A stretch of 64,000 nt of DNA, from assembly GCA_963678675.1 (NCBI GenBank), contig OY783199.1, positions 21,266,909 to 21,330,908 on the forward strand, read 5' to 3'. A model generated the notes under the pieces. It saw nothing but the letters and a program-made list of their open reading frames with translations. It searched no databases and was not told the DNA's origin. Positions 1-9,713 of this stretch are shown here, piece by piece; the stretch's first letter is position 1, and every line of letters begins with the position of its first letter. Position numbers and translations under genes: made by a program. The stretch is from Xiphydria camelus (lineage: Eukaryota > Arthropoda > Insecta > Hymenoptera > Xiphydriidae).

Positions 1-363
1 CCGGCGCGAAGGGAGTCCATCGACGGGATGGTTAAAGAGGCGCCACCGGCGCGAAGGGAGTCCATCGACAAGGCGGTAGAAACGGTATTCCTCGAAGCGA
101 AGCCGTTGGAGAAGCCCGTCGAGCAGATGGACTCTTCGGGTTTAATAAACAGAATTAGAGACCTGGAAGCTCTGGTGGCGGAGCTGAAGAGGCAGCTCGC
201 GGAGAAAGACGCCGCGATTAATGAGCTGCAGAAGAAGCTGTTCGAACAGGAGGGCACCTCTGCGGAACTTGCTGTAGACCTCGATAAGATGACGGTCAGC
301 TACAAAGCGTTGCTGGCGGAAGTAAAAGCCATGAAGGACGAGCTGAAAAAGAGAGACGACAAG
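1..363 (+). CDS. Coiled-coil gene, exon A (5' end outside window)
   Basis: The frame is open from base 1. A 24-nt unit encoding PARRESID occurs at 1-24 and again at 46-69, so a 15-residue repeat runs off the left edge. From about residue 46 onward the heptad pattern begins (LEALVAELKRQLAEKDAAI). The exon ends with ...KKRDDK at AAG|GTGAAC (donor at 364), phase 0. An ATG at 28 exists, but the upstream sequence stays open and repeats the same motif, so I read this as internal coding sequence and not as the start. Confidence 0.75.
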
Positions 364-3300
364 GTGAACGGGGGGATTTGTTCTTTCAGTTTCCGTTTGG
401 AAATTTTTTTCTATCGACTCACCGTAGTATTAAAATGTAACATTTTTCTCGTTAAATATTACATTTTTCTCAGGTGACAGAGCTGCTAGCTGATTTGCGA
501 AAATCGTCGCTAGATCTTCTCGGCATGAGTCGCTTGCAAAGTGAAGTGGAGATGATGAAGCCGCAGCTGTACAATATTCAGTTGGAACGAGATCAATTGT
601 TACTGGAACTCGGCAAAGTGCGTGGAGTAGTGTCCGATAGGAACGATCAAATCATAAAGATTCTGGAACAGAGAGACAGGACAATCGATGATTGTGCGTC
701 GAAATTGGCTGCCATGCAAGCGAGAATAGACGCGTTAATGGGCCAGGAGGGACCGTTGAAGAAGGAGATCGAGCGTTTGAAGGCGGAAATAGAGGAGCTG
801 CAGAAGGAAATAGCCGCTCTCAAAGCGCGAATTGCCGAACACGAGAAATCGTCCGGCGATGTGGACGAATTGATGCGAAAGATGAAGGGTTTAGAAGACG
901 AGTTGAGTAAACTGAAAGACGCGCTTGCGTCTGCTGAGGGCACCATAAAAAATCTGGAAGATGAAATTGTCGCACTAAAGGCCGTCAGGGAAAAGCTGAC
1001 GGGGGAGCTTGCGGATGCAAAGGCAGAAGTAAACGCGTTGAAGGGAGAACTAGCTTCGGAAATAGCTGCCAAGGAAGCTGCTCTGAGGGATTTGAAAGAA
1101 TGTAGAGCGAAGCTTGACGAGTTAAGAGTGGAAAACGGTGGTCTGAAAGACCGATTGAACGCTTTGTCGGCGGATAACGACAAACTGAAAGGCGAGATCG
1201 ACGGATTGAGGGGTGAACTTGAAAAGCTTCAGCAGGAAAACGAAATACTAAAGGCGGAGAATTTTAACCTCGCGGCGGAGAATCAAAAGCTTAAAGGAGA
1301 TCTTGACAAATTTAAAGGAGAGATTGACGGTTTGAAGGCGGAGAATGATAAACTGAAAATGGAGCTTGACAAGTTGAGCGATGAAAACAATAAGTTGAAG
1401 GATCAAGTTACGGAGCTGAAGGACGAATTGGATAAATTGAAAGGAGAAAACGAAGCACTGAAATCGGAAGTGGACAAGTTGAAAGCCGAAAACGATCGAT
1501 TACACGGTGAATTGGATAATTTAAAGTCTGCGATTGATAAGCTCAACTCCGAGAACGCCACTCTTAAGGGAGAATTGGACAGATTGAAGGGAGAAAATGC
1601 TTCCTTGAAAGGAGAACTCGACAAGGCGAAGGCTGAAATTAATACTCTTAAGGAGCAACTCGATAAATCGAAAGCAGAACTGGATAAACTAATAGGCGAA
1701 AATGACGCTCTCAAAACTCAAGTCGAAAAGTTGAAAGCTGAAAATGGGAAATTGCAAGACGATTTGGATAGGTTAAAAGGTGAAGTGGCCAATTTGCAAG
1801 GAGCTTTGGATAAGTTAAAGACCGAAAATGCCACGTTGAAAGCAGATTTGGATAAATATAAGGCCGAGAATGACAATCTCAAGGATGAGCTTGCTAAAGT
1901 TAAAGGGGAGTTTGAAAAGTTAAAAGCGGAGAACGAAATTTTAAAGGGAGAGCTCAAAATCGCCAAGGACGAGAACGAGAAATTGAAAGCCGACGTTGCT
2001 GCGTTGAAAGGCGACCTTGATAAGTTGAAGGGAGATTTATATCATCTGAAAGCAGAAAATGATAGTCTTAAAATGGAGGTAGATAAATTAAAATCTGAGG
2101 TCGACAAGTTGAAAGCTGAGAATGGAAAATTGCATGGCGATCTAGATAAGTTAAAAGATGAGCTAGCCAATTTGCAAGGGGCTCTGGAAAAACTGAAAGC
2201 CGAGAACGATGACCTCAAGGGTGAACTTACTAGAGTCAAAGGAGAGTTTGAGAAACTAACCGCGGAGAATGATGCTTTAAAGGGAGAGCTCAAAAGGGCT
2301 AAGGACGAGAATGAGAAATGGAAAGCTGACGCTCTTGCGCTGAAAGGTGATCTTGATAAACTGAAGGGAGATTTAGACCGTCTGAGGGCGGAAAATGATA
2401 ATCTCAAAACTGATTTGGATAAAGTGAAAGGCCAATTGGATGCTATGAAGAACGAAATTGATAAACTCAAGCAGGCGAATACTGCTTTGCGAGAAGAGGC
2501 GGATAAATTGAAAGCCGAAAACGTTGCGTTGAAAGCTGACTTGGAAAAAACTAGAGGAGAGAATGATGCATTGAAGGGAGAGCTAGGTACCTTGAAGAAT
2601 CAATTTGATCAGTTAAAGACAGAGAACGCGGATCTTAAAGCAGGTGGCGATGGTCTCAAGGAAACTGAAGCTATGTTAAAAACCGAATTAGATGGGTTTA
2701 AACGAGAAAATGAAAAGTTGAGGAGCGATTTGGACAAGCTCAAGGCTGAAGCTGATGCGTTCAAAGAAGAAGCTAATAAGTTAAAGGCGGAACTTGATGG
2801 ATTAAAGACGGAAAACGATAAACTAAAATCTGACGTAGCTCGATTGAAAGGCGAGAATGAAAAATTGCTGTCAGATTTGGAAGCTTACAAGGCGGAAAAT
2901 GATAAGCTCAAGGCGGAATTAGATAAAGCGAAGAGTGAGCTGGATATGCTCAAAGATGAAGCTAATAAGTTAAAGGCCGAAGTTGATAGGTTGAAAAATG
3001 AGCTGGACGAGTGTCGAAATAGAATTAAGTCTCTTGAGTCGCAAGTTATGAACTTGCAAGCTGACAAAGCACAATTGCAGAAAGACGTGGATCGGTTAAA
3101 TGGTGAAGTCAGTAAACTTGGAGCGGAGGTGGCTACGGAGAGAGCTGCTAAGGAAGCGGCTCAGAAGGAACTGACCGCCTTAAAAGCAGAATTGCACAAT
3201 TTGCTCAACGAAATTGACAAGCTAAAGCAAGAGAACGACAAGCTGAAAGCAGAGTTGGACGCTTTGAAGAAGCAACTAGTCGACTTACAAGCGCAGTTAG

Positions 3301-6300
3301 AGAAAGCTAAAGCCGAAAACGTCGCCCTGAAGGGTGAAATGGAGAAGCTGAAGAGCGAACTGGACGAGTCAAGGGGGGAGGTCGAAAGATTAAAAGCAGA
3401 TAATAAGAAGCTAGAGGAGGACATCGACTACTGGAAAATGGAGTGTTGTAAACTGAAGGCGGAGATTGATAAGCTGAAAGCGGATAACGAGAAGACGAAG
3501 AAGGAGTTGGACGCTTGTCGGGCTAAGATGAAGGAACTGGAAGCTCAACTGGCAACAATGGAAGCTAAGCTTCAAGGGGAGATCGATCGATTGAACGGCG
3601 AGATCGATAAGCTGAATAAAGCTATTGCTGCGGAAAAGGCGGCCAAGGAAGCGGCGTTAAAAGAAGCGGCCGCGCTTAAAGAGGAACTCGAAGCATTGAA
3701 AGCCGAGTTATCGAAGCTGAGAGGAGAAAATGACAGGCTTCGCAATGATACAGAAGATTTGAAGAAACAGCTGGCAGCCTTGAAAGCAGAAGTAGACAAG
3801 CTTCGGGGTGAAGCGTTGGCATTAAAAGCCGACAACGACAAGTTGAAAGCAGAAGCGGATAAATTTAAAACCGAGAATGACAAGTTACACGGTGAACTTG
3901 ATAGGCTGAGAGGAGAGGTGGATGCCTTGAGGGCGGAGAACGGTAAGATAAGGGGAGAACTCGGTGGTCTAAAAACGGAAAATGAGAAAATGAAGGGAGA
4001 AGTCAACGTTCTGAAGGCAGAAAACGACAAGTTGAAGTCGGAGCTAGCGGCGGCTAAGGCAGAGGTTGATAAGCTCAAGGCAGAGCTAGCCGCTTGTCAA
4101 TCCGAGAATGCCAAATTGAAGGGAGAGCTTGAGCGCTCGAAGGATGAAATTGGAAAACTCACTGGTGAGGTCCAGAGACTGAAGGGTGACCTGGAGAAGC
4201 TGAAGAAGGATTTGGCCAATAGCCAAGCGAAAGTGAAAACACTAGAAGGTCAGGTAGCTGCTCTAGAGGCGGAGAAAGCGAAGCTCGTGAACGAATTGAG
4301 CGGCTTGAGGTCCGAAGTCGAAAGGCTTGGCAAGGATTTGGCTTCAGAGCGGGCCACCAAAGATGCTGCGCTCAAAGAGACAGCGGCTTTGAAGGCCGAG
4401 CTGGCATCGTTGAGAAGCGAATTAGATCAATGCAGGGCCGATAATGAGAAACTTAAAGCGGAGGTGGCCGCACTGAAAAAGCAGGTGTCGAGCTTGCAGG
4501 ATGAACTGGAGAAGCTGAAAGGCGAGAGCGCTACACTCAAAGGGGATAACGAAAAGCTGAAGGGAGAATTGGACAAATTGAAAGCGGAGAACGCGAAGCT
4601 GAAGGGAGACCTGGATAAAGTGAAGGGCGAGCTCGATGCTTTGAAAGCTGACAATGATAGACTCAAGGGTGAAGTCAATTCGTTGAAGGGTGAAAACGAC
4701 AAACTGAGGAGGGACTTGTCGGATGCGCAGGCGAAGGTGGCGGCTCTGCAGGATCAGGTTTCTGCGCTGCGAGCGGAGAAAGATAAGCTCGACAAAGAAA
4801 TCGCAGCCTTGAAGGGTCAAATAGACAAGCTTGGCAAAGACTTGGCCGCGGAAAAATCGGCCAAAGATTCGGCCTTGAAGGAGTTGAATGCCCTGAAGGA
4901 AACGTTGTCGGGACTGAGGACCGACTTGGACAAATGCAGGGCTGAAAGTGATAAGTTAAAGGGAGAATTAGATGCCTTGAAGAAGCAGCTGGCGAGTGTG
5001 AAAGGCGAACTGGAGAAGCTCAAGGGTGAAAACGAAGCCTTAAAGGGAGAACTAAAGGGGCTGAAAGAGGAGCTGGAGAAGATGAGGGCAGAAAGGGCAA
5101 AGCTGAAAGGGGAGCTCGATGACTGCAAAGCGGAGAACGCGAAGTTGAAGGGGGAGATTGATAAGCTGAATAAGTTGAATAAAGATTTGCAAGGTAAGAG
5201 TTGTTGGTGTAATTTCTTTCTATGCATTACTTCTTACGAATCTTTACGTTTCTTGCAGGCAAACTGGACGACGCGAAGAAAACGATAGAAGGGTTGAAAG
5301 CGGAAAATGCAGCCTTGAAGAAGGAGCTAGATTCCATGAAAGGGGACCAGGACAAACTTCGCTCGCTGCAGGATGAGATTGATAGGCTGAAGAAGGAATT
5401 GGAAAAGTCGAAAGCGGAGCTGGACAAGCTTCGCGGGCTTCAAGAGGAACTAGAAAGGCTGAAGAAAGCTTTGGAGAAATCGAATGCAGAGCTGGATAAG
5501 CTTCGTGGGCTTCAAGAGGAACTGGAAAAGGTGAAGAAGGCCTTGGAGAAATCGAATGCAGAGCTGGACAAGCTTCGCGGGCTTCAAGGGGAATCGGAAA
5601 GGCCGAAGAAGGCCTTGGAGAAATCGAATGCAGAGCTGGACAAGCTCCGCGGGCTTCAAGATGAACTGGAAAGGCTGAAGAAGGCTTTGGCTGAATCAAA
5701 AGCTGAGAAAGACGACCTGCTGAAGCGACTAGGCGAGAAACCTTCCTCTGCGCCGCCGAAGGAAACGGCTCCGGCGTCTCCGAGGGAGGTTGTCGTTCCC
5801 GAAAGCAGGAAAACCGCTGCTCCATCTTTCCGGAAAGAGGAGCAAATAATTACGAGGAGAGAACCGTCAATTGTCGTGGATAAAAAAGTTCCTTCCGAGG
5901 TTAGAGCCAAGCCAACGATGACACCGGTCAAAGCGACGACGACACCGGCCAAAGCGACGATGACACCGGTCAAAGCGACGATCACACCGGTGAAAGCGAC
6001 GACGACACCGCGCATTTCCGGACCCGTCGCGGACAACTGCGGAGACTTTATCGATGCTAACGAGCAGCTTCAGAGGAACATGGTTAATCAAAATAAAGGT
6101 AAAAAACGTTATAAGAATACGGTATACGTATGTATTCAATTACTGTGTTATTATTCGCCTTTATGAGATTTTCTTTCTCGTGAAGCCGTGAAGCGTATCC
6201 GAGATTACATCGCTTACCTCGCGAGCAAAACGGCACGACCTATCATGGCAACGAGACTGGATCATGAAGCGCCCGTTGAGCCGCTCGGGGAGCGTGTCAG

Positions 6301-8360
6301 GGCGGTTTTGATGGATTCGCTAAATCTGTCGGAGAATATTTACAATGCCGAGGTGGAGATACAAGAGATAGGCGATCTGTTGAACGAGCTACTTAGTACA
6401 CCGAAGAGGGTGTCGAGAGAACAAGTGGAAGATCCTCGGAAACAATTAATCGTTAGTGCGATTTTATGTTCTACGATTTCTAATTGCTGTAGATGTACGA
6501 AATTTAGAGTATACATTATTGGATATTATTCTGAAAAGTCTTACGTTTAAAAGGTTGCTTTTATGTCCATTTATAGTGTTTGTATAGGTAGATTCATCTT
6601 GTGAGATGAAATGAATATACCCTGTGTGTTTGGTTTAATACACGCCACACTGTATGTAAGAAAAATTTGTGTTTTTAAAATACTTTTGTATAAAGCTTTT
6701 TTCCAATACGTGATTATGAAAATTAATACATTTAATAATTATGACAATTAATATATATTTCCTTATAAAATTTCCCTGGTAAATTTCATAACGGAATATA
6801 TTAATTTTCCTAATCACGTATTGGGTGAAAGCTTTATATAAAATTATATTAAATTTATTACACATTTTTTTTATAGTACAGTGCAACGGGTTGCATATCG
6901 GTCGGTGCACCCCGTTCGCTATGGTTTCCTGTAATTCGGCGGTAATATCAAAAGCCAGGATTCGAACCAAATGGTACTGCTTACGTTTATTTCTTTGATT
7001 ATTCGGAAAAACGTAATCGCGAGTATTGAAATTATATTGGAGCATTTGTCACCTTAATTATTAATGAGATGATCGATGTACCTCAGACTGATAGTTTTAT
7101 TTGGTTCGGATCTTGGTTGTCGGTAACATACTCGTGTATTTATTATACCCCGAATTATAGGAAACCATAGCGGACGGGGTGTACCAATTGATATGCAACC
7201 CGTTGCATTGGTGTGTATTAAATCAAACATGGGGTATAATGAATTCTTTTAATTTACTCGTCTTTTTTTTCAATTTTTGAACTTCAATATCCACGAAATT
7301 TGTACATACACAGAAAAATTTAAATCACAGTATTTACAAAGTTTTTTGGTAAATTTCGGGACGACGCCAATTTATTGTAACGATAACTACAATTTTAGTA
7401 AAAATTGCAGCAATGCTTATAACGTTCACAAATTTTACTCTAATTTTCACTAAAATTATAGTTATCGTAACAACAAATTGACCTTGTCTTGAAATTTACC
7501 ACAAACTTTGTAAATGTTACGATTTCTTTTTCTGTGCACGTACAAAGTTCGTGGATATTGAAGTTGATATTTAAAAAAGGAGACGAGTAAAGTAAAAGAA
7601 AAAAGAAAGTATCCAGAATTAAATTCACCAGTGTGATATTATCCAATCACACAGACACTCAGCGAAGGGGTTCCCAAAATCTCAGACGTCGTCGAGGACA
7701 GCGGGGAGGCTTTCGACGCCGAGTCCTGGCTGAGGGTGAATATCGACAAATCGTTTAGGAGAAAAATCGCTCGCTCAAAAATAACGCACTCACCGCACCT
7801 TTCGACAAACGCAGTCGCTCACCCTGACCGAGCTGGCCGAGCTGCACGACCGGATCTGCAATCTGACGTCCTGCATGGTGCAGCAGGACATCAACCCCCT
7901 GGACTACACGGACGACTCGAGCGACGTGACGACGACCTGCAAGCCCTGCCTGGGCTGCTGGGAGAGACCCGCGCCGGAAGCGGAAGCGCGGAACGACGAC
8001 TACGAAACTCTGAACGGGAGGATAGCGGCGCTGCAGAAGCAAATCGACGAGAAGCAGACGGAAGCCGTGCGTAAGGTCTGCGAGATGCGGCGCCTTCTTC
8101 GCCAAGAGCAGGCTCGCCTGGTGGCGCTCTCCGACGAGATGAACGTCGAGAGGAAGCGCAATCTCGAGCTCCATTTGACCATGGACGGCGATCCGTGCTG
8201 GACCAACGAGTGCACGGCCGAGTGCAGGGGCGATTTCGCTTTCAATGCCGCAATGAGTCATAGGGAGGATGAACACGACGTTGTCTGTTCGAATTATGTC
8301 AAGTACGGGACGTGTGGGCGTACGGAGAGGGATGCGCGGGACTACGACAGGAAGCGGTGA
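1..8360 (+). CDS. Giant coiled-coil protein, 5'-truncated by window edge (6 exons)
   Basis: I join exons 1-363, 474-5193, 5259-6098, 6186-6451, 7655-7735 and 7815-8360. The junction phases (0, 1, 1, 0, 0) all agree and give 2271 visible residues ending at TGA. Order: a 15-residue tandem repeat at the left edge, ~1800 residues of leucine-zipper-like heptads dominated by variants of DKLKAENDKLKGEL, a Thr/Pro-rich linker with 7-residue repeats, then a less repetitive C-terminal region with Cys clusters (CKPCLGC, CWTNECTAEC). No signal peptide or membrane segment is visible. Proteins of this make-up form long parallel rods and act as cytoskeletal, centrosomal, Golgi-tether or muscle scaffolds. 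I cannot assign the family, and weak similarity to myosin tails or golgins is expected from composition alone. The start codon lies left of the window. Confidence 0.85.
474..5193 (+). CDS. Coiled-coil gene, exon B (main rod, 4720 nt)
   Basis: One uninterrupted reading frame of 1573 codons, very long for an exon. The acceptor is TTTTTCTCAG before 474 and the donor is AAG|GTAAGA after 5193 (phase 1). After ~80 ordinary residues the sequence is a continuous heptad coiled coil rich in K, E, D, L and N, with almost no proline or aromatic residues. Longer duplications are visible: a segment at 1728 recurs at 2106 (126 codons apart), and a module running from QAKVKTLEGQV-type to ERAAKEAALKE-type sequence recurs near 3009, 3513, 4219 and 4720. 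Repeated lysine and glutamate codons generate long open antisense frames that read as Ser/Phe-rich. These are shadows and not genes. Confidence 0.88.
1728..2483 (+). repeat. Internal 378-bp coding duplication in the rod exon
   Basis: The stretch beginning KLKAENGKLQDDLDRLKGE at 1728 is repeated as KLKAENGKLHGDLDKLKDE at 2106. Both are followed by NLQGAL, KVKGEFEKL or RVKGEFEKL, and KDENEK segments in the same order. The 378-bp spacing equals 126 codons, or 18 heptads, so the duplication keeps the coiled-coil register. Confidence 0.8.
3009..4890 (+). repeat. Higher-order coiled-coil super-repeat, four modules
   Basis: A module starting with CRNRIKSLESQV, CRAKMKELEAQL, SQAKVKTLEGQV or AQAKVAALQDQV starts near 3009, 3513, 4219 and 4720. 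About 40 codons later each contains a variant of ERAAKEAALKE, then a CR.N.KLK..L.ALKKQL block. Spacings are about 504, 706 and 501 bp. The 504 and 501 values suggest a unit of ~168 residues (24 heptads), with one copy that gained or kept an extra ~67 residues. Confidence 0.7.
5259..6098 (+). CDS. Coiled-coil gene, exon C (rod end and Thr/Pro linker)
   Basis: The acceptor TTTCTTGCAG precedes 5259 and completes a glycine codon split by the 65-nt intron 5194-5258. The donor AAAG|GTAAAA follows 6098 (phase 1). The exon carries the end of the heptad rod, a 24-residue tandem repeat, and then a switch to a non-helical segment rich in P, T, S and basic residues (EKPSSAPPKETAPASPRE). After that come TPVKATx repeats and a short segment starting GPVADNCGDFIDANEQLQRN that may resume helix. 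Confidence 0.85.
5399..5698 (+). repeat. 24-residue (72-bp) exact-period tandem repeat
   Basis: Units starting LEKSxAELDKLRGLQ begin at 5399, 5471, 5543 and 5615, with a diverging fifth at 5687. The period is exactly 72 bp. The third full unit has E-to-S/P changes (GESERPKKA) that place a proline inside the predicted helix. The nucleotide copies are nearly identical, which points to recent unequal exchange. Confidence 0.88.
5921..6010 (+). repeat. 21-bp tandem repeat encoding TPVKATx
   Basis: ACACCGGTCAAAGCGACG-type units start at 5921, 5942, 5963, 5984 and 6005 with a fixed 21-bp period, encoding a seven-residue Thr/Pro/Lys motif. It lies in the flexible linker after the rod. Confidence 0.9.
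6186..6451 (+). CDS. Coiled-coil gene, exon D
   Basis: Phase 1 in, phase 0 out. The acceptor is the AG at 6184-6185 behind a T-rich tract, and the donor is ATC|GTTAGT at 6452. The 89 codons are not the KEL repeat: they read KRIRDYIAYLASKTARP, then an acidic helical stretch (SENIYNAEVEIQEIGDLL). The acceptor context (GTGAAG) is the weakest of the gene, but it is the only nearby AG giving the needed phase. Confidence 0.65.
6617..7238. mobile_element. Fold-back element, family 1 copy A, with a nested insertion
   Basis: The outer ends are inverted repeats: the left arm reads TTTGGTTTAATACACGCC, resumes at 6883 with GCAACGGGTTGCATATCGG, and the right arm holds their reverse complement up to ~7238. 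A ~230-bp insert (about 6654-6882) splits the left arm. Further copies of the family are at 23721-25470 and 37432-38230. The element sits in the coiled-coil gene's intron. Confidence 0.75.
6654..6882. mobile_element. Nested palindromic MITE inside the family 1 copy
   Basis: Inverted arms at about 6690-6732 (AAGCTTTTTTCCAATACGTG) and 6798-6841 (CACGTATTGGGTGAAAGCTT) surround an AT-rich centre. Removing it restores the family 1 left arm, which shows that it inserted later. Confidence 0.65.
7249..7588. mobile_element. Fold-back MITE, family 2 copy 1
   Basis: The two halves are reverse complements: arms of ~150 bp at about 7254-7410 and 7438-7590 share GTTATCGTAAC-, ACAAAGTTT- and CAATATCCACGAA-type blocks. 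A related copy lies at 17440-17690. It is entirely intronic. Confidence 0.75.
7655..7735 (+). CDS. Coiled-coil gene, exon E (27 codons)
   Basis: A small exon between ATCACACAG and AGG|GTGAAT, phase 0 on both sides. It encodes an acidic segment starting TLSEGVPKISDVVEDSGEAF. It keeps frame with exons D and F and is separated from exon F by a 79-nt intron. The 1.2-kb intron upstream is filled with fold-back elements. Confidence 0.7.
7815..8360 (+). CDS. Coiled-coil gene, terminal exon F
   Basis: The acceptor is ACAAACGCAG. The 181 codons plus TGA begin SLTLTELAELHDRICNLTSC. Several Cys motifs are visible (CKPCLGC, DPCWTNECTAEC, CSNYVKYGTCG) around a short helical stretch (LNGRIAALQKQIDEKQTEAV). 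The base composition is clearly more GC-rich than the rod exon. The Cys spacing matches no zinc-binding family I recognise. It may be a dimer-stabilising or metal-binding tail. Confidence 0.75.
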   Translation, partial: SLTLTELAELHDRICNLTSCMVQQDINPLDYTDDSSDVTTTCKPCLGCWERPAPEAEARNDDYETLNGRIAALQKQIDEKQTEAVRKVCEMRRLLRQEQARLVALSDEMNVERKRNLELHLTMDGDPCWTNECTAECRGDFAFNAAMSHREDEHDVVCSNYVKYGTCGRTERDARDYDRKR

Positions 8361-8532
8361 CGTGGCGTGATCGTAAGGAGTCGAAGGTGAATTTTCTGCC
8401 GGGTGGAAGCACAGATATCAAGGGGGAGAGTAAAATTGGTGGAAGGGCTCAACGCTATGAAAATGAAAATGCCGATGAGTGTAAGAAAGACGAGTGTCTT
8501 GTCGATTCCGGGGGAACCTGGAAATGTATATA

Positions 8533-8817
8533 CATGCACTGAAAAAAAAAATTTTATAAAATCGACTAAACATTCAGTCGAATAGTCGCAATTTAATGTT
8601 CTATTAGCTCAAATAATATTCATTTGTCCCGATAAAATACTTTACTTTCTCGGGATAAGTACAATACTATATTTTCTTAATAAATCTATTTTTCTCTAAG
8701 CCAAGAAGATATTTTATTAGGGTAAATAAATTTTATTTCAACTGATACAATATTTCATCGCGCGCATTCAACGAAATGTTTAGTTGATTTTGCCGAATTT
8801 TTGTTCTCAGTGCAGCA
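8533..8817. mobile_element. Fold-back MITE over the coiled-coil gene's 3' flank
   Basis: The termini GCACTGAAAAAAAA and TTTTTGTTCTCAGTGC are inverted. Subterminal blocks (GACTAAACATTCAGTCG at the left; its counterpart near CGAAATGTTTAGTTG at the right) pair over ~50 bp. The left end begins ~175 nt after the stop codon. Confidence 0.7.
8679..8684 (+). terminator. Candidate poly(A) signal of the coiled-coil gene
   Basis: AATAAA is 319 nt after the TGA, and a second one (AAATAAATT) lies ~45 nt further on. Both lie within the MITE, so the transposon may supply the 3' end-processing signal. In AT-rich DNA this could be chance. Confidence 0.35.
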
Positions 8818-9700
8818 TTAATTTAGTCTCGCGTACTGTCGCAGCAACGACACATTTTTGATTTATTTATGCCGCAAATCCATGTGTACAGTCGCTTCAA
8901 GTCCCACGAGAAACAATCCCACAAAAAAAGAGAATAACCTTGTAACTAAAGAAATAAAGCAAAGCCAGTTTTCCCGGACAAATCTACCGTCCGTGCCGCG
9001 ATGTGCCGTCAAAGCTCGCGTCGTTTCAACTCGAGATCGGTAATTCAATCGGACCGTCCGCGCATGCGATACCTTTGTCGCGAGTTCGCGCACTTTGTCC
9101 GCGGTCGTCGCTGCTTTTCCCGCCGTTTCACCCATGCCGCTACTGCGCGAAACCGAGAAACGATCGCGCGAGCGCACCGTCGACAAAGAGCCCCGACGTA
9201 TGTATAATTAAAAAGCGCGAGTCGACCTCGCGTGGTAAACGTATCGTTAAAATGCGATCAAACAATGCACGCGTCGCACGAGTGGTGATCGCGCGCGGCG
9301 GGGTGGGCTTCGCTCATGGGGGAGATGCTTCGCTCGTAGGTGGGATCAAAGGGAGATGTCTTGAAAGGGACAAAGCAATGGGGATCCGTTTTTGTCAAGC
9401 TCAGCGCAGAGGGCACTGCGCTGTACTTGGTACATTACGCGAATAGATGTAAGCAGAAAATGAGTGACAAATATTTGTATTGGACAGTAGCTCAGTTAAA
9501 AGGTGAATGAAATCGTCAGGGAGCTTCTCTGCAAGGAAAGAGAGAAGAGAGATCTTCTGGACAGGTAGATAAATTCAAAATTACATGTGGATACAATCCT
9601 CACAATCTTAACAATTTCATTATTTATGAAAGAAATCGTTCGAATACACGTATACTAAAGAAATTATCAGTTATATATATCACGAGCAATATATTTTTCA
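8818..9700. other. Intergenic, CpG-rich core, no gene recognised
   Basis: From about 8980 to 9330 CpG is abundant (CGCGCG runs). Short open frames on both strands show no recognisable domain and look like products of high GC. The rest is AT-rich. It may be a promoter or island, but nothing directly shows transcription. Confidence 0.3.
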
Positions 9701-9713
9701 TTTCAGATTATGC

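Noticed and set aside
5193..5288. Reading exon B through to 5288 without an intron
   Set aside because: The read-through sequence leaves the coiled-coil pattern at a GTAAGA donor, and the next in-phase acceptor restores it.
647..5825. Many long minus-strand open frames opposite the coiled-coil exons
   Set aside because: They read as Ser/Phe/Leu-rich shadows of Lys/Glu/Leu codons. No start context, splice sites or domains support them.
6958..6980. tRNA-like B box (GGTTCGAATCC on the minus strand)
   Set aside because: No A box at the right distance and no cloverleaf; the same sequence is diverged in sister copies of this fold-back family.
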